The notes under the pieces: generated by a model
Told to the model about the DNA's origin: nothing
Databases searched by the model: none
The model's input: only the letters and a program-made list of their open reading frames with translations
Source: Spongorhabdus nitratireducens
Lineage (GTDB): Bacteria; Pseudomonadota; Gammaproteobacteria; Pseudomonadales; Endozoicomonadaceae
DNA: 64,000 bases
Assembly (NCBI GenBank): GCA_947387575.1
Contig: CANDOC010000001.1
Coordinates: forward strand, 310,001 to 374,000
Reading direction: 5' to 3'
Program-made: the position numbers and the translations under genes
In this document: positions 55,302 to 63,104 of the stretch, piece by piece
Numbering within the stretch: the stretch's first letter is position 1
How the letters are laid out: each line of letters begins with the position of its first letter

Positions 55302-55329
55302 TTGACAAAGCAGGGAAAAATCTTAGAAT
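55302..55329 (+). promoter_or_regulatory. Promoter of the tRNA-Gly/tRNA-Cys operon
   Basis: A consensus -35 TTGACA (55302-55307) and -10 TAGAAT (55324-55329) are 16 bp apart, followed by a GC-rich stretch. It would drive tRNA-Gly and the four tRNA-Cys copies up to the terminator at 56206. Confidence 0.85.
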
Positions 55330-55370
55330 GCACAGCCGTTCGGAGCGGAAACATAACGCTCTGGACCAAA

Positions 55371-55446
<76 letters not shown>

Positions 55447-55461
55447 AAGTTTGAAAAATAC

Positions 55462-55535
55462 GGCGAGTTAGCAAAGCGGTTATGCAGTGGACTGCAACTC
55501 CATATAGACCGGTTCGACTCCGGTACTCGCCTCCA
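55462..55535 (+). tRNA. tRNA-Cys (GCA), copy 1
   Basis: A 74-nt tRNA with acceptor GGCGAGT/ACTCGCC, anticodon GCA in CTGCAAC, T loop TTCGACT and encoded TCCA. It is the first of four identical copies spaced 223 bp apart. Confidence 0.97.
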
Positions 55536-55539
55536 TTTT

Positions 55540-55629
55540 ATTGGATAGAGCCCCTTCACTTTGAAGGAAACAACCTTGCCAAGGTTGGGGTCGGCTCTTT
55601 CCTATGAGCGAGTCTCGTTTCCCGCTCCA
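55540..55629 (+). other. Rebuilt tRNA-Gly remnant with three-way-junction fold, copy 1
   Basis: The spacer retains the tRNA-Gly anticodon arm (CAACC-TTGCCAA-GGTTG, 55571-55587) and 3' end (CGAGTCTCGTTTCCCGCTCCA, in part), but the 5' acceptor and D arm are gone. New flanks pair instead: ATTGGATAGAGCC (55540-55552) with GGCTCTTTCCTAT (55593-55605), 11 of 13 pairs. A second hairpin CCTTCA-CTT-TGAAGG (55553-55567) sits inside. The fold is a three-way junction that presents the Gly anticodon loop. It cannot be a working tRNA. Transcription is expected because it lies inside the tRNA operon. Confidence 0.7.
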
Positions 55630-55684
55630 AATTAAATCTGAAAAGGCAGACTTATATTGTGCCTTGATGAAGATTAAAAAATAC

Positions 55685-55758
55685 GGCGAGTTAGCAAAGC
55701 GGTTATGCAGTGGACTGCAACTCCATATAGACCGGTTCGACTCCGGTACTCGCCTCCA
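55685..55758 (+). tRNA. tRNA-Cys (GCA), copy 2
   Basis: Identical to copy 1, offset by 223 bp. All key tRNA features including CCA are kept. Confidence 0.97.
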
Positions 55759-55762
55759 TTTT

Positions 55763-55852
55763 ATTGGATAGAGCCCCTTCACTTTGAAGGAAACAACCTT
55801 GCCAAGGTTGGGGTCGGCTCTTTCCTATGAGCGAGTCTCGTTTCCCGCTCCA
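55763..55852 (+). other. Rebuilt tRNA-Gly remnant, copy 2
   Basis: Same sequence and predicted three-way-junction fold as the copy at 55540. Confidence 0.7.
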
Positions 55853-55907
55853 AATTAAATCTGAAAAGGCAGACTTATATTGTGCCTTGATGAAGATTAA
55901 AAAATAC

Positions 55908-55981
55908 GGCGAGTTAGCAAAGCGGTTATGCAGTGGACTGCAACTCCATATAGACCGGTTCGACTCCGGTACTCGCCTCCA
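55908..55981 (+). tRNA. tRNA-Cys (GCA), copy 3
   Basis: Identical to copies 1 and 2, offset by a further 223 bp. Confidence 0.97.
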
Positions 55982-55985
55982 TTTT

Positions 55986-56075
55986 ATTGGATAGAGCCCC
56001 TTCACTTTGAAGGAAACAACCTTGCCAAGGTTGGGGTCGGCTCTTTCCTATGAGCGAGTCTCGTTTCCCGCTCCA
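55986..56075 (+). other. Rebuilt tRNA-Gly remnant, copy 3
   Basis: Same sequence and predicted fold as the copies at 55540 and 55763. Confidence 0.7.
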
Positions 56076-56130
56076 AATTAAATCTGAAAAGGCAGACTTA
56101 TATTGTGCCTTGATGAAGATTAAAAAATAC

Positions 56131-56204
56131 GGCGAGTTAGCAAAGCGGTTATGCAGTGGACTGCAACTCCATATAGACCGGTTCGACTCCGGTACTCGCC
56201 TCCA
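56131..56204 (+). tRNA. tRNA-Cys (GCA), copy 4
   Basis: Identical to copies 1-3. It ends the array and is followed at once by the terminator. Confidence 0.97.
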
Positions 56205-56205
56205 T

Positions 56206-56241
56206 AAAAAAAGGCCTGAACAAATGTTCAGGCCTTTTTTT
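56206..56241. terminator. Terminator of the tRNA operon
   Basis: AAAAAAAGGCCTGAACA and TGTTCAGGCCTTTTTTT form a long stem with T runs on both strands. It serves the tRNA operon and, in the other direction, the gene at 56263. Confidence 0.95.
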
Positions 56242-56262
56242 ATGTGGCTGTAATCTCCTGTC

Positions 56263-57066
56263 TCAGTACTCGTCCAAGTCACTCTCGGGGGCATTCAACA
56301 TATGTGACCACTGGTTAAAAAGCATATATCGGCTATCAGGGTCAGCATTATCAAATTCAAAGTATTTTGCGTCATACCCTTCGGTCTTTTCGGTTGGGTA
56401 ATCAGGATGCTCGGGAACTGCCGAATCCGGATATAATCTATGACTCATGGTTTGTTGGCGAGCATACAGGGCTTTTCCCGGATCAAATTCATATCGATCG
56501 TCATCCAGCATGCTTCTGAAGGCGATATTAGTAGCCTCATGAAGTAAATCTGGTGTCAGCCGGCCTCTTGAGAATTCTTCCCCGTTTCCCCGTACTTTTG
56601 GCAGAGAAAGCTCTCCGCTAATTTCGCTGTCTCCTTTATGATTGACAAGCCACATGGCGACTACCCTGGTGCGCTTTTTCAGCGTCTCATTCAAGTCAAT
56701 GTCAGCTTTGGCGTGAGGGGTCAGATCCCGCCATTCAGAGAGTGATTGCAGGTACTTTTGTTGGTGAAATGCCAGATAGCCTTTAATTGCTGCTTTATTG
56801 GACTCGGCATTCTTCTTGGTGACTACACTTTCGGGAACCGCTGGAGATTCTTTGCTTTTTGTGAGGTAAGTCTGTGTCGGGTTATGGGGGGAGGCTTTGC
56901 GTGATTTTAGCGAGATGCCTTCAAGTTTTTCCCAAATAACATAAATGAAATTGGGTATATGTGCCCGGCGTACTCTGTTATCACTGGAACTCTGGTCTGA
57001 TTTTTGTGGTATTTGTCCGGGCTGTTCGTACAGAACGCTGCGAACAGCATCTCCAATTCGGCTCAT
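56263..57066 (-). CDS. Protein of unknown function, charged and cytoplasmic or effector-like
   Basis: A 267-residue protein without signal peptide or membrane segment. The first ~100 residues are polar and basic with low complexity (PQKSDQSSSDNRVRR, TKSKESPAVPESV). The rest contains a more ordered, acidic region ending NAPESDLDEY. No family was recognised. AAGGAAG lies four bases ahead of the ATG at 57066. A polar N-terminus with an ordered tail is seen in some secreted effectors, but that is only a possibility here. Confidence 0.55.
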   Translation of the reverse strand: MSRIGDAVRSVLYEQPGQIPQKSDQSSSDNRVRRAHIPNFIYVIWEKLEGISLKSRKASPHNPTQTYLTKSKESPAVPESVVTKKNAESNKAAIKGYLAFHQQKYLQSLSEWRDLTPHAKADIDLNETLKKRTRVVAMWLVNHKGDSEISGELSLPKVRGNGEEFSRGRLTPDLLHEATNIAFRSMLDDDRYEFDPGKALYARQQTMSHRLYPDSAVPEHPDYPTEKTEGYDAKYFEFDNADPDSRYMLFNQWSHMLNAPESDLDEY

Positions 57067-57218
57067 GAGCTTCCTTGCCTGTCTTTGGCCAGCATAACTT
57101 CTATAAGTGTAAGTGAAGAAAACTCCTTGTGCGTTATGTTGAATGGAGCCGTCGGCTTTTGTTCCCGGTTGGGATGCGTTACGCTTTGCAACCTGTCTTT
57201 GTATGGATGCTTACAGTC

Positions 57219-58040
57219 ATGTCATCAGCAGCGCCCTCAGCTTCTGTTGTCCGTCATGAAGATCTGATCCGGATTGCCCGCCAGGCCGGTGATGCCATCA
57301 TGGCCGTTTATAAAACCGCAGTTGATATTAAAACCAAATCCGATAACTCACCGGTAACCGAAGCGGATCTCAAATCTCATCAGATCATCAGGCAAGAGCT
57401 GGAAAAGCTGACACCTGATATCCCTCAGCTTTCGGAAGAAGCAGATAATATCAGTTGGGAAGAACGTCAGGAGTGGGACTGTTACTGGTTGATTGATCCG
57501 CTGGATGGCACTCGCGAATTTATCAAAATGAATGATGAATTTTCGGTCAATATCGCGCTTGTTGTTAATCATGAGTCGGTTCAAAGCGTTATTTATATGC
57601 CTGCTACGGGTGAAACCTTCTGGGCCCGAAAAGGTGAGGGTGCCTGGCTCTCAAGTCCCGAATCTGAGCCGCAGCCGCTTCAGGTCACAAAAGTAGAGTC
57701 AGCGGGTACCTGGCGATTGGCCTGTAGTCGCTCTCATAACAAGAACCCTGAGCGGTTGGTCAGACTTCTGGGTGATATGAGCTATGACTTTGTTCCGGTT
57801 GGCGCTTCGCTAAAATACTGTCGTATTGCTGCCGGGCAGATTGATTGCCATGTGCGGCTGGGTAGTATCAGTGAGTGGGATACGGCTGCAGCCCAGTGTA
57901 TTTTGGAGCAGGCCGGCGGCCATATGACTTGCCTGAGCGGCCTGCCGCTGCGTTATAACACCAAAGCATCCCTGCTGAACCCCGAATTTGTCGCCTGGGG
58001 CGGCACCCGGCCGGAATTTATGGATAACTCCGGCCTGTAA
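57219..58040 (+). CDS. cysQ: 3'(2'),5'-bisphosphate nucleotidase CysQ
   Basis: About 273 residues of the inositol-monophosphatase fold. Metal-binding motifs are SEEAD (first acidic site), DPLDGTREFI near residue 93, and the third in SEWDTAAAQCILEQAGG. CysQ dephosphorylates 3'-phosphoadenosine 5'-phosphate, a by-product of sulfate assimilation and other PAPS reactions. The ATG at 57219 gives the usual CysQ length; the frame is open back to 57129, which would add 30 atypical residues. It is 27 bp ahead of cpsG, so the two may be cotranscribed. Confidence 0.9.
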   Translation: MSSAAPSASVVRHEDLIRIARQAGDAIMAVYKTAVDIKTKSDNSPVTEADLKSHQIIRQELEKLTPDIPQLSEEADNISWEERQEWDCYWLIDPLDGTREFIKMNDEFSVNIALVVNHESVQSVIYMPATGETFWARKGEGAWLSSPESEPQPLQVTKVESAGTWRLACSRSHNKNPERLVRLLGDMSYDFVPVGASLKYCRIAAGQIDCHVRLGSISEWDTAAAQCILEQAGGHMTCLSGLPLRYNTKASLLNPEFVAWGGTRPEFMDNSGL

Positions 58041-58067
58041 TTACTGCACTGTAATCAGGAAAAAAAG

Positions 58068-59432
58068 ATGTCCTCTCTAACGTGTTTCAAGGCGCTGGAT
58101 GTACGTGGTCGGCTGCCGGATGAGCTGAATGAAGATATTGCCTTTCGTATTGGCCGGGCCTATGCCGAATACCTGCAGCCGAAAAAAGTTGTTGTCGGTG
58201 GTGATATTCGCCTCAGCACTGAAAGCCTGAAGCAGGCCCTGACTGAAGGTCTGCGCGAGGGCGGTGTTGATGTTACCGATATTGGTCTGTGTGGCACTGA
58301 AGAAGTTTACTTTGCAACGGCTCATCTGAAAATGGACGGTGGCATTATGGTCACTGCCAGCCATAATCCGATGGACTACAACGGTCTCAAGTTTGTGCGG
58401 GAAGAGTCAAAGCCGATCAGCTCCGATACTGGACTGAAAGATATTCAGGCACTGGCTGAAAAAAATGAATTTGCTCCGGCCGAACGTCGTGGCGAATATC
58501 AGCAGCTAAATAACCTGCACGATTATATCCAGCATCTGATGGCATATGTTGACCTGTCAAAGCTGAACCCTCTTAAGCTGGTCGTTAATGCTGGCAATGG
58601 CGCTGCAGGACATGCTGTCGATGCGATTGAAGCACATTTCCAGGCCAACAATGTGCCGGTGTCTTTTATCAAGATTCACCATGAGCCCAACGGCAACTTC
58701 CCCAATGGTATTCCTAACCCGATTCTGCCGGACAACCGTCAGGCGACCATTGATGCGGTTAAAGAGCATAAAGCAGATATGGGGATTGCCTGGGATGGTG
58801 ATTTTGACCGCTGCTTCCTGTTTGACGAAAACGGTGGCTTTATCGAAGGCTACTATATTGTCGGCCTGCTGGCAGAAGCCTTCCTGCAGAAGCAGCCGGG
58901 CAGCAAGATTATTCATGATCCGCGCCTGACCTGGAACACCATTGATATCGTCGAGGCTGCAGGCGGCAAGGCTGTGCAGTCCAAAACCGGTCATGCGTTT
59001 ATCAAGGAACGGATGCGTGAAGAGGACGCGGTTTATGGTGGCGAGATGAGTGCCCACCATTACTTCCGTGACTTCGCTTACTGTGACAGCGGTATGATTC
59101 CATGGCTGCTGGTTGCCGAGTTGCTTTGCATCAAACAGCAAACCCTGTCTGAACTGGTTGCTGAGCGTATTGCCCTGCATCCATCTTCCGGTGAGATCAA
59201 CAGCAAGCTGGCTGAATCCAAAGTTGCCATTGCCCGGGTGCTGGAGCATTACCGCAATGATGCTGATGTTGTTGATGAAACCGATGGCATCAGTCTGGAG
59301 TTTGGAGAGTGGCGTTTCAATCTGCGCAGTTCAAACACTGAGCCTGTCGTACGCCTTAATGTTGAATCCCGCCAAAATACAGCATTGATGGAAGCAAAGA
59401 CTCGCGATATTCTGGAACTGTTGCGTCAGTAA
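58068..59432 (+). CDS. cpsG: Phosphomannomutase (CpsG/ManB)
   Basis: A 454-residue phosphohexomutase, close to E. coli CpsG (456). The phosphoserine loop is [16 protein letters not shown] with Ser98, the metal-binding loop is [20 protein letters not shown] near 240, the sugar-binding loop is [20 protein letters not shown], and the phosphate-binding loop is [18 protein letters not shown]. It interconverts mannose-6-P and mannose-1-P for GDP-mannose, used in exopolysaccharide or O-antigen. AGGA precedes the ATG. No other sugar genes lie nearby. Confidence 0.93.
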   Translation: MSSLTCFKALDVRGRLPDELNEDIAFRIGRAYAEYLQPKKVVVGGDIRLSTESLKQALTEGLREGGVDVTDIGLCGTEEVYFATAHLKMDGGIMVTASHNPMDYNGLKFVREESKPISSDTGLKDIQALAEKNEFAPAERRGEYQQLNNLHDYIQHLMAYVDLSKLNPLKLVVNAGNGAAGHAVDAIEAHFQANNVPVSFIKIHHEPNGNFPNGIPNPILPDNRQATIDAVKEHKADMGIAWDGDFDRCFLFDENGGFIEGYYIVGLLAEAFLQKQPGSKIIHDPRLTWNTIDIVEAAGGKAVQSKTGHAFIKERMREEDAVYGGEMSAHHYFRDFAYCDSGMIPWLLVAELLCIKQQTLSELVAERIALHPSSGEINSKLAESKVAIARVLEHYRNDADVVDETDGISLEFGEWRFNLRSSNTEPVVRLNVESRQNTALMEAKTRDILELLRQ

Positions 59433-59478
59433 AAACCACATTTTTACTGAGAATTGGGCCTCAGGCGCCGTCAGGCGC

Positions 59479-59507
59479 TTGATTCCCTTGGGGCGGATCC
59501 CTATAAT
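59479..59507 (+). promoter_or_regulatory. Promoter of tRNA-Leu and tRNA-Cys 5
   Basis: A -35 TTGATT (59479-59484) and a perfect -10 TATAAT (59502-59507) have a 17-bp spacer. The mature tRNA-Leu begins 48 bp downstream. Confidence 0.75.
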
Positions 59508-59555
59508 TCGCCTTCGTTGGGTGAGGGAATTACTCCCGGCTCAATCCATCCGAAA

Positions 59556-59643
59556 GCCCGGGTGGTGAAATTGGTAGACACAGCAGACTTAAAATCTGCC
59601 GACCGTTTAGGTCGTGCCGGTTCGATTCCGGCTCCGGGCACCA
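59556..59643 (+). tRNA. tRNA-Leu (UAA)
   Basis: An 88-nt class II tRNA including CCA, with acceptor GCCCGGG/CTCCGGGC, anticodon TAA in CTTAAAA, a variable arm near CGACCGTTTAGGTCG and T loop TTCGATT. Confidence 0.97.
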
Positions 59644-59648
59644 TATAT

Positions 59649-59722
59649 GGCGAGTTAGCAAAGCGGTTATGCAGAGGACTGCAACTCCTTTTAGACCGGT
59701 TCGACTCCGGTACTCGCCTCCA
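59649..59722 (+). tRNA. tRNA-Cys (GCA), copy 5
   Basis: Five bases after tRNA-Leu, this 74-nt tRNA matches the four array copies except in the anticodon stem and the variable region, where paired changes keep the stem (GAGGA/TCCTT here, GTGGA/TCCAT in the array). The Gly-Cys-Leu order seen in other gammaproteobacteria is thus split: cysQ, cpsG and an orphan lie between. Confidence 0.97.
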
Positions 59723-59853
59723 TTTTCTTCTTTTTCCAATTATTTTTCTTGCTTCTCTCTGGCAAATCAACCGTTGGCGTTGTATTCCCTTATTGTCAAT
59801 GAAGCTTAAAAGATGAATGCTGTAGAACCAATGGTTTGGTTATCTCTGGTGCT

Positions 59854-60201
59854 ATGGCTTTACGCTTTATTCTTCTGATTTTCTCTTACTTGCCGCTTGC
59901 AGCCCATTTTCTGCGCGGTGGCGAGTATGTCATGGCTGTTGTTACGACCTCCTTTCCCTTGCTGGCACTGTTCCGTACCCGCACCGTAACCCGAATCTTG
60001 CAGACCGGTCTGGTGGCAGGCGTTTTTGTCGTCTGGCTGCCTACTCTGGTTAATCTTGTTCAGATGAGAATGGTAACAGGGCAGCCCTGGTTACGAATGG
60101 CCCTGATTCTTGGCGGAGTGATGTGCTTCAGCTTACTAAGCGCCTGGCTTGCAAAAGGTATTATTCGATCTGAAAAAAATAATAATATTCTTTTTGATTA
60201 A
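59854..60201 (+). CDS. Small membrane protein of unknown function
   Basis: About 115 residues with three or four hydrophobic segments (FILLIFSYLPLAAHFL, YVMAVVTTSFPLLALF, GLVAGVFVVWLPTLVNLV and LALILGGVMCFSLLSAWLA-like). A short basic loop (FRTRTVTR) lies between segments two and three. The ATG at 59854 is chosen; the frame opens at a TTG at 59836. A short overlapping frame from the ATG at 59813 ends within the gene and may help start it. No family was recognised. Confidence 0.6.
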   Translation: MALRFILLIFSYLPLAAHFLRGGEYVMAVVTTSFPLLALFRTRTVTRILQTGLVAGVFVVWLPTLVNLVQMRMVTGQPWLRMALILGGVMCFSLLSAWLAKGIIRSEKNNNILFD

Positions 60202-60589
60202 GGAGCGTGTTTGCATGATTAATTTTGATCAGTATTAAACACAAAATGTAATTTTAAATTAACGAATTCAGAGGTTCGAAGTAAATATAGAATGATGAGC
60301 TGGTTTTTATTTAAAATTGCAGCTTGTTGAGAATGAATATTAATTAAATCCGGTTTGCCTGATACTGAAGTTCAATTATTTCTCGATGTTTACGAAATAA
60401 ACAAAAATTACTCATAGATATACATTTTTTCAAAAATAGACGGCAATAATATTCTTTCTATTGTTAAAGACACTAGGCAGTATGTCTAAAGTGCGTATTG
60501 TTGCACTGAAATTACACTCTAAAATCAATCGGGAAAATAACAATAATTATACAAACCCATACTATTTGAGTTTTAAAAGACGTCCTGCA
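60202..60589. other. AT-rich intergenic region
   Basis: A 388-bp AT-rich stretch ahead of the first of three paralogous secreted genes. It likely holds their promoter, and several TATAAT-like sites exist, but none stands out. The open frame from 60461 into the gene is not believed to be coding, because the signal peptide starts at 60590. Confidence 0.5.
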
Positions 60590-61111
60590 ATGAAGAATAC
60601 AAAGAAGTTTATCCTGAGCACGGCTGTTGTTGCTGCAGTGGCCGCAAGCGCGAGCGTCAGCCAGGCTGCTGATGGTGGTGACATGCGCTGGAGTACCCGT
60701 ATAGAGCCGGTATGTGGTATCCAGATAAAGGACGGTCAGGGTGGTATCGGTTTCCGCCGTGATAATTACAATAATATCGATAACACCACATTCACTATTA
60801 CCAGTAATAACCGGATGACAGGTCCTTTTGGTCCCAAGCCTTCGGCTTATGTAAAGGTTGACCTGGACAGCGTCTCTTCAAACTTTGATGGCCGGGTTAA
60901 CGAGCATAATGCAATATTTATGCTTAAAAGCCCCGCAACTCATAACAACCTGGTTGCAAAAACTATTGATGTTTGGGATGGCGCCAGTAATAAAACCATA
61001 ATGCCAAACGGCGAATACAATGCCTGGATGATGGTACCAATTGAAAGATCATCCATGCCCGCTGGTGAAGCTTCAATTGTGACTACCGTCACTGTTTCCT
61101 GTCCGTTATAA
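60590..61111 (+). CDS. Secreted two-cysteine protein, paralogue 1 of 3
   Basis: About 173 residues with a Sec signal peptide (MKNTKKFILSTAVVAAVAAS to SQA). The mature part begins ADGGDMRWSTRIEPVCGIQI and ends VTTVTVSCPL, so its only two cysteines lie near the two ends, as in a disulfide-closed beta-sandwich. Conserved blocks shared with the next two genes: FTITSNN, PSAYVKVDLD, WDG, YNAWM and AGEASIVTT. No known family was recognised; the layout resembles fimbrial or spore-coat U-like subunits. The start at 60590 is fixed by the signal peptide, although the ribosome site is weak. Confidence 0.7.
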   Translation: MKNTKKFILSTAVVAAVAASASVSQAADGGDMRWSTRIEPVCGIQIKDGQGGIGFRRDNYNNIDNTTFTITSNNRMTGPFGPKPSAYVKVDLDSVSSNFDGRVNEHNAIFMLKSPATHNNLVAKTIDVWDGASNKTIMPNGEYNAWMMVPIERSSMPAGEASIVTTVTVSCPL

Positions 61112-61349
61112 GATTTGACAGTTATTAAACGTGGCAGACTAGGACAGAGTGCTTCTAATCTATTGCTGGTTCTATGGTTTTGTTTTTAAAAAAGAGATGC
61201 GTGTCGTTTAGCTTGTATCTACACCAATACTGATGTCTTAAATGCGTATTGAGAGCGGGGCTGAGGTGTTTAAAATTCGGAGCCAGATTTAAATAAAATT
61301 TGATTTATCAACAATAAAGTTGAATTTAACGAAAAAGAAGACGCCCGTT

Positions 61350-61880
61350 ATGAAAAAGACATCCCGGTTTTTGACTCATGCTGTTGTGGTTTCTGTTCTG
61401 GCTGGAGGCGCAGGTTCAGTGCTGGCTGCTGATGGCGGTGACATGCGCTGGAGTACTCGTATTGAACCAGTATGCGGGGTTCAGATCAGGGATGGTCAAG
61501 GTGGTATTGCTTTCATGGGGGAGGATGTCAAAAGTGCTGACAGTACGGCTTTTACTATTGCAAGTAACAATCCGATAGCGAACCCCTATAACAACGGCAG
61601 GCCTTCAGCTTATGTGAAGGTTGATCTGGATGATGTTTCTCCGGCATTCGGTGGCAGGCTCAATGCGAATAATGCGCTGATGACTTTTACCAGTGACGCG
61701 ATCGGCAACAGGCATACATTCAGCCCGGTTTCTTTCTGGGACGGGAAACGTCGGGAAAATGTACTTCCGGCAGGTGATTACAGTGCCTGGATGAAGGTTG
61801 CCCTGAAGCGGGATTCAATGCCGGCCGGTGAAGCATCTGTGGTCACAACGATTACCGTCTCTTGCCCGTTGGCCAGCTGA
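61350..61880 (+). CDS. Secreted two-cysteine protein, paralogue 2 of 3
   Basis: About 176 residues with a Sec signal peptide (KKTSRFLTHAVVVSVLAGGA to VLA). The mature start, ADGGDMRWSTRIEPVCGVQI, is almost the same as paralogue 1, and the end is AGEASVVTTITVSCPLAS. The middle has diverged more (FMGEDVKSADSTAFTIASNN, PSAYVKVDLDDVSPAFGGRL). AAGAAGA lies ahead of the ATG at 61350; the in-frame TTG at 61320 is unlikely. It is separated from paralogue 1 by 238 bp, so it may have its own promoter. Confidence 0.7.
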   Translation: MKKTSRFLTHAVVVSVLAGGAGSVLAADGGDMRWSTRIEPVCGVQIRDGQGGIAFMGEDVKSADSTAFTIASNNPIANPYNNGRPSAYVKVDLDDVSPAFGGRLNANNALMTFTSDAIGNRHTFSPVSFWDGKRRENVLPAGDYSAWMKVALKRDSMPAGEASVVTTITVSCPLAS

Positions 61881-62038
61881 CAGCAGCTTTGACAGCTATT
61901 AAAAGGCAGGTAGCAGCTCTTTTTGCTCCTGCTGATAACCAGAGTCGTGCAAACGACTGGTGATCTTTCAGTCTGCTCGGGTGGGCTGAACAGATTCTCC
62001 ATTATTTCCGGGCCATGCCCATAAAAAGATGTGATGTT

Positions 62039-62560
62039 ATGAAACTGTCCAGAAAATTTGCAATCAGTACTCTGTTTTCGCTTTGTACCGTAGCGGCTGT
62101 ATCCGCTCAGGCTGCCGATATGGAGTGGTCAACCAATATTGATCCGGTGTGTGGCGTTACCATCTCCGATGCCAAGGGTAGTATCGCCTTTGCCGGTGAA
62201 GATGCGCAGAATGCCGACAAAACCGTATTCACGATTTCCAGTAACAACTGGATGGCCGGTAGTGACTATTCCGGTAAAAAGCCTGCAGCCTATGTTTCGC
62301 TGGATCTGGAATCCTTGTCAGACAACCTGCAGGGGATTATGACCAGCAACAATACCAATCTGACTGTTGCCGGCAAGAAAGAGATTCCGCAGCCCATTGA
62401 GAGACCTATTGCCCGCTGGGATGGCGAAAAGAGCCGCAGCATCCTGCCTGCCGATACCTATAGTGCCTGGATGAATACCAGTATTGAAAAAGCGAGCCTG
62501 GCAGCGGGTGAAGCATCTGTTGTGACAACGATTTCTGTCACCTGTCCGTTGTCCAGCTGA
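62039..62560 (+). CDS. Secreted two-cysteine protein, paralogue 3 of 3
   Basis: About 173 residues with a Sec signal peptide (KFAISTLFSLCTVAAVSAQA). The mature start ADMEWSTNIDPVCGVTISDA and end GEASVVTTISVTCPLSS align with the other two, and the two mature cysteines are again at the ends. This copy is the most diverged in the middle (KKEIPQPIERPIARWDGEKS). A strong terminator follows at 62583, so the three genes form one cluster that ends here. Confidence 0.7.
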   Translation: MKLSRKFAISTLFSLCTVAAVSAQAADMEWSTNIDPVCGVTISDAKGSIAFAGEDAQNADKTVFTISSNNWMAGSDYSGKKPAAYVSLDLESLSDNLQGIMTSNNTNLTVAGKKEIPQPIERPIARWDGEKSRSILPADTYSAWMNTSIEKASLAAGEASVVTTISVTCPLSS

Positions 62561-62582
62561 CACCTGTTCAGTTGACCGGAAG

Positions 62583-62617
62583 ATGGCTGTATACCAGTTG
62601 GTTACAGCCATTTTTAT
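62583..62617 (+). terminator. Terminator of the secreted-protein cluster
   Basis: ATGGCTGTA (62583-62591) pairs with TACAGCCAT (62603-62611) and is followed by a T run. It lies 22 bp after the stop of paralogue 3. Confidence 0.85.
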
Positions 62618-62755
62618 ATCTTTTTCTGGCATCACACCGGCAGAAAGCCAATCAGGTATAACTGCTTGATCGCAAAACGCTATTACATCATGCTGTAATA
62701 GTGTATGTTACGCGCCTTTTCCCGATATTGAGCTGCAACCCCCCGTAATTTTATT

Positions 62756-63064
62756 GTGAAACGAGTCAGGCAAACTTTTCTCGCCGGCTATGTGATGACT
62801 CTGGACGAAGGTGAGTACCACATTGTCAGCGCCAATCTGGATATCGAATCTGCACCGGACGAAGCCCTGTGTCGTCACCTTATTGCAAAGGGACGTCGCT
62901 ATGAGGTTCTGACGGAAGCGATGCTGAATCACTGCTGCCCGATCTGCAGGGCTATTCTGTTGCGTATGCTGGACAACCTGACAGTGCGGCGGGGGAAGGT
63001 TGTGGTATCCCAACTGACCGAACAGATTGAACTGTTTGATGGCCAGTTGGGATTGGATCTGTAG
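62756..63064 (+). CDS. Small HCCPIC-motif protein of unknown function
   Basis: A 102-residue protein, soluble, with a cysteine motif LNHCCPICRAILLRM near residue 58 that could hold metal, and a further cysteine and histidine in LCRHLIAKG. No family was recognised. The start is GTG at 62756, without a clear ribosome site; an ATG at 62795 would drop 13 residues. It is convergent with the DAHP synthase gene, 40 bp away. Confidence 0.5.
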   Translation: MKRVRQTFLAGYVMTLDEGEYHIVSANLDIESAPDEALCRHLIAKGRRYEVLTEAMLNHCCPICRAILLRMLDNLTVRRGKVVVSQLTEQIELFDGQLGLDL

Positions 63065-63104
63065 CTCTGGCGAATATCTCAGATAAAAAGAGCTCAGATA
63101 AAAG

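Larger units (their letters stand above)
55462..56204. repeat. 223-bp tandem repeat, three full units plus a final tRNA-Cys
   Basis: The unit is one 74-nt tRNA-Cys followed by a 149-bp spacer. The three spacers (55536-55684, 55759-55907, 55982-56130) appear identical, and the array ends with a fourth tRNA-Cys. Each spacer contains a rebuilt tRNA-Gly remnant and, after it, a hairpin AAGGCA...TGCCTT. The lack of drift between units points to recent amplification or ongoing gene conversion. Confidence 0.95.

Noticed and set aside
55462-56204. Regular 223-bp repeats considered as a CRISPR-like array
   Set aside because: The units are tRNA-Cys genes with identical spacers; CRISPR arrays have short repeats and unique spacers, and no cas genes are present.
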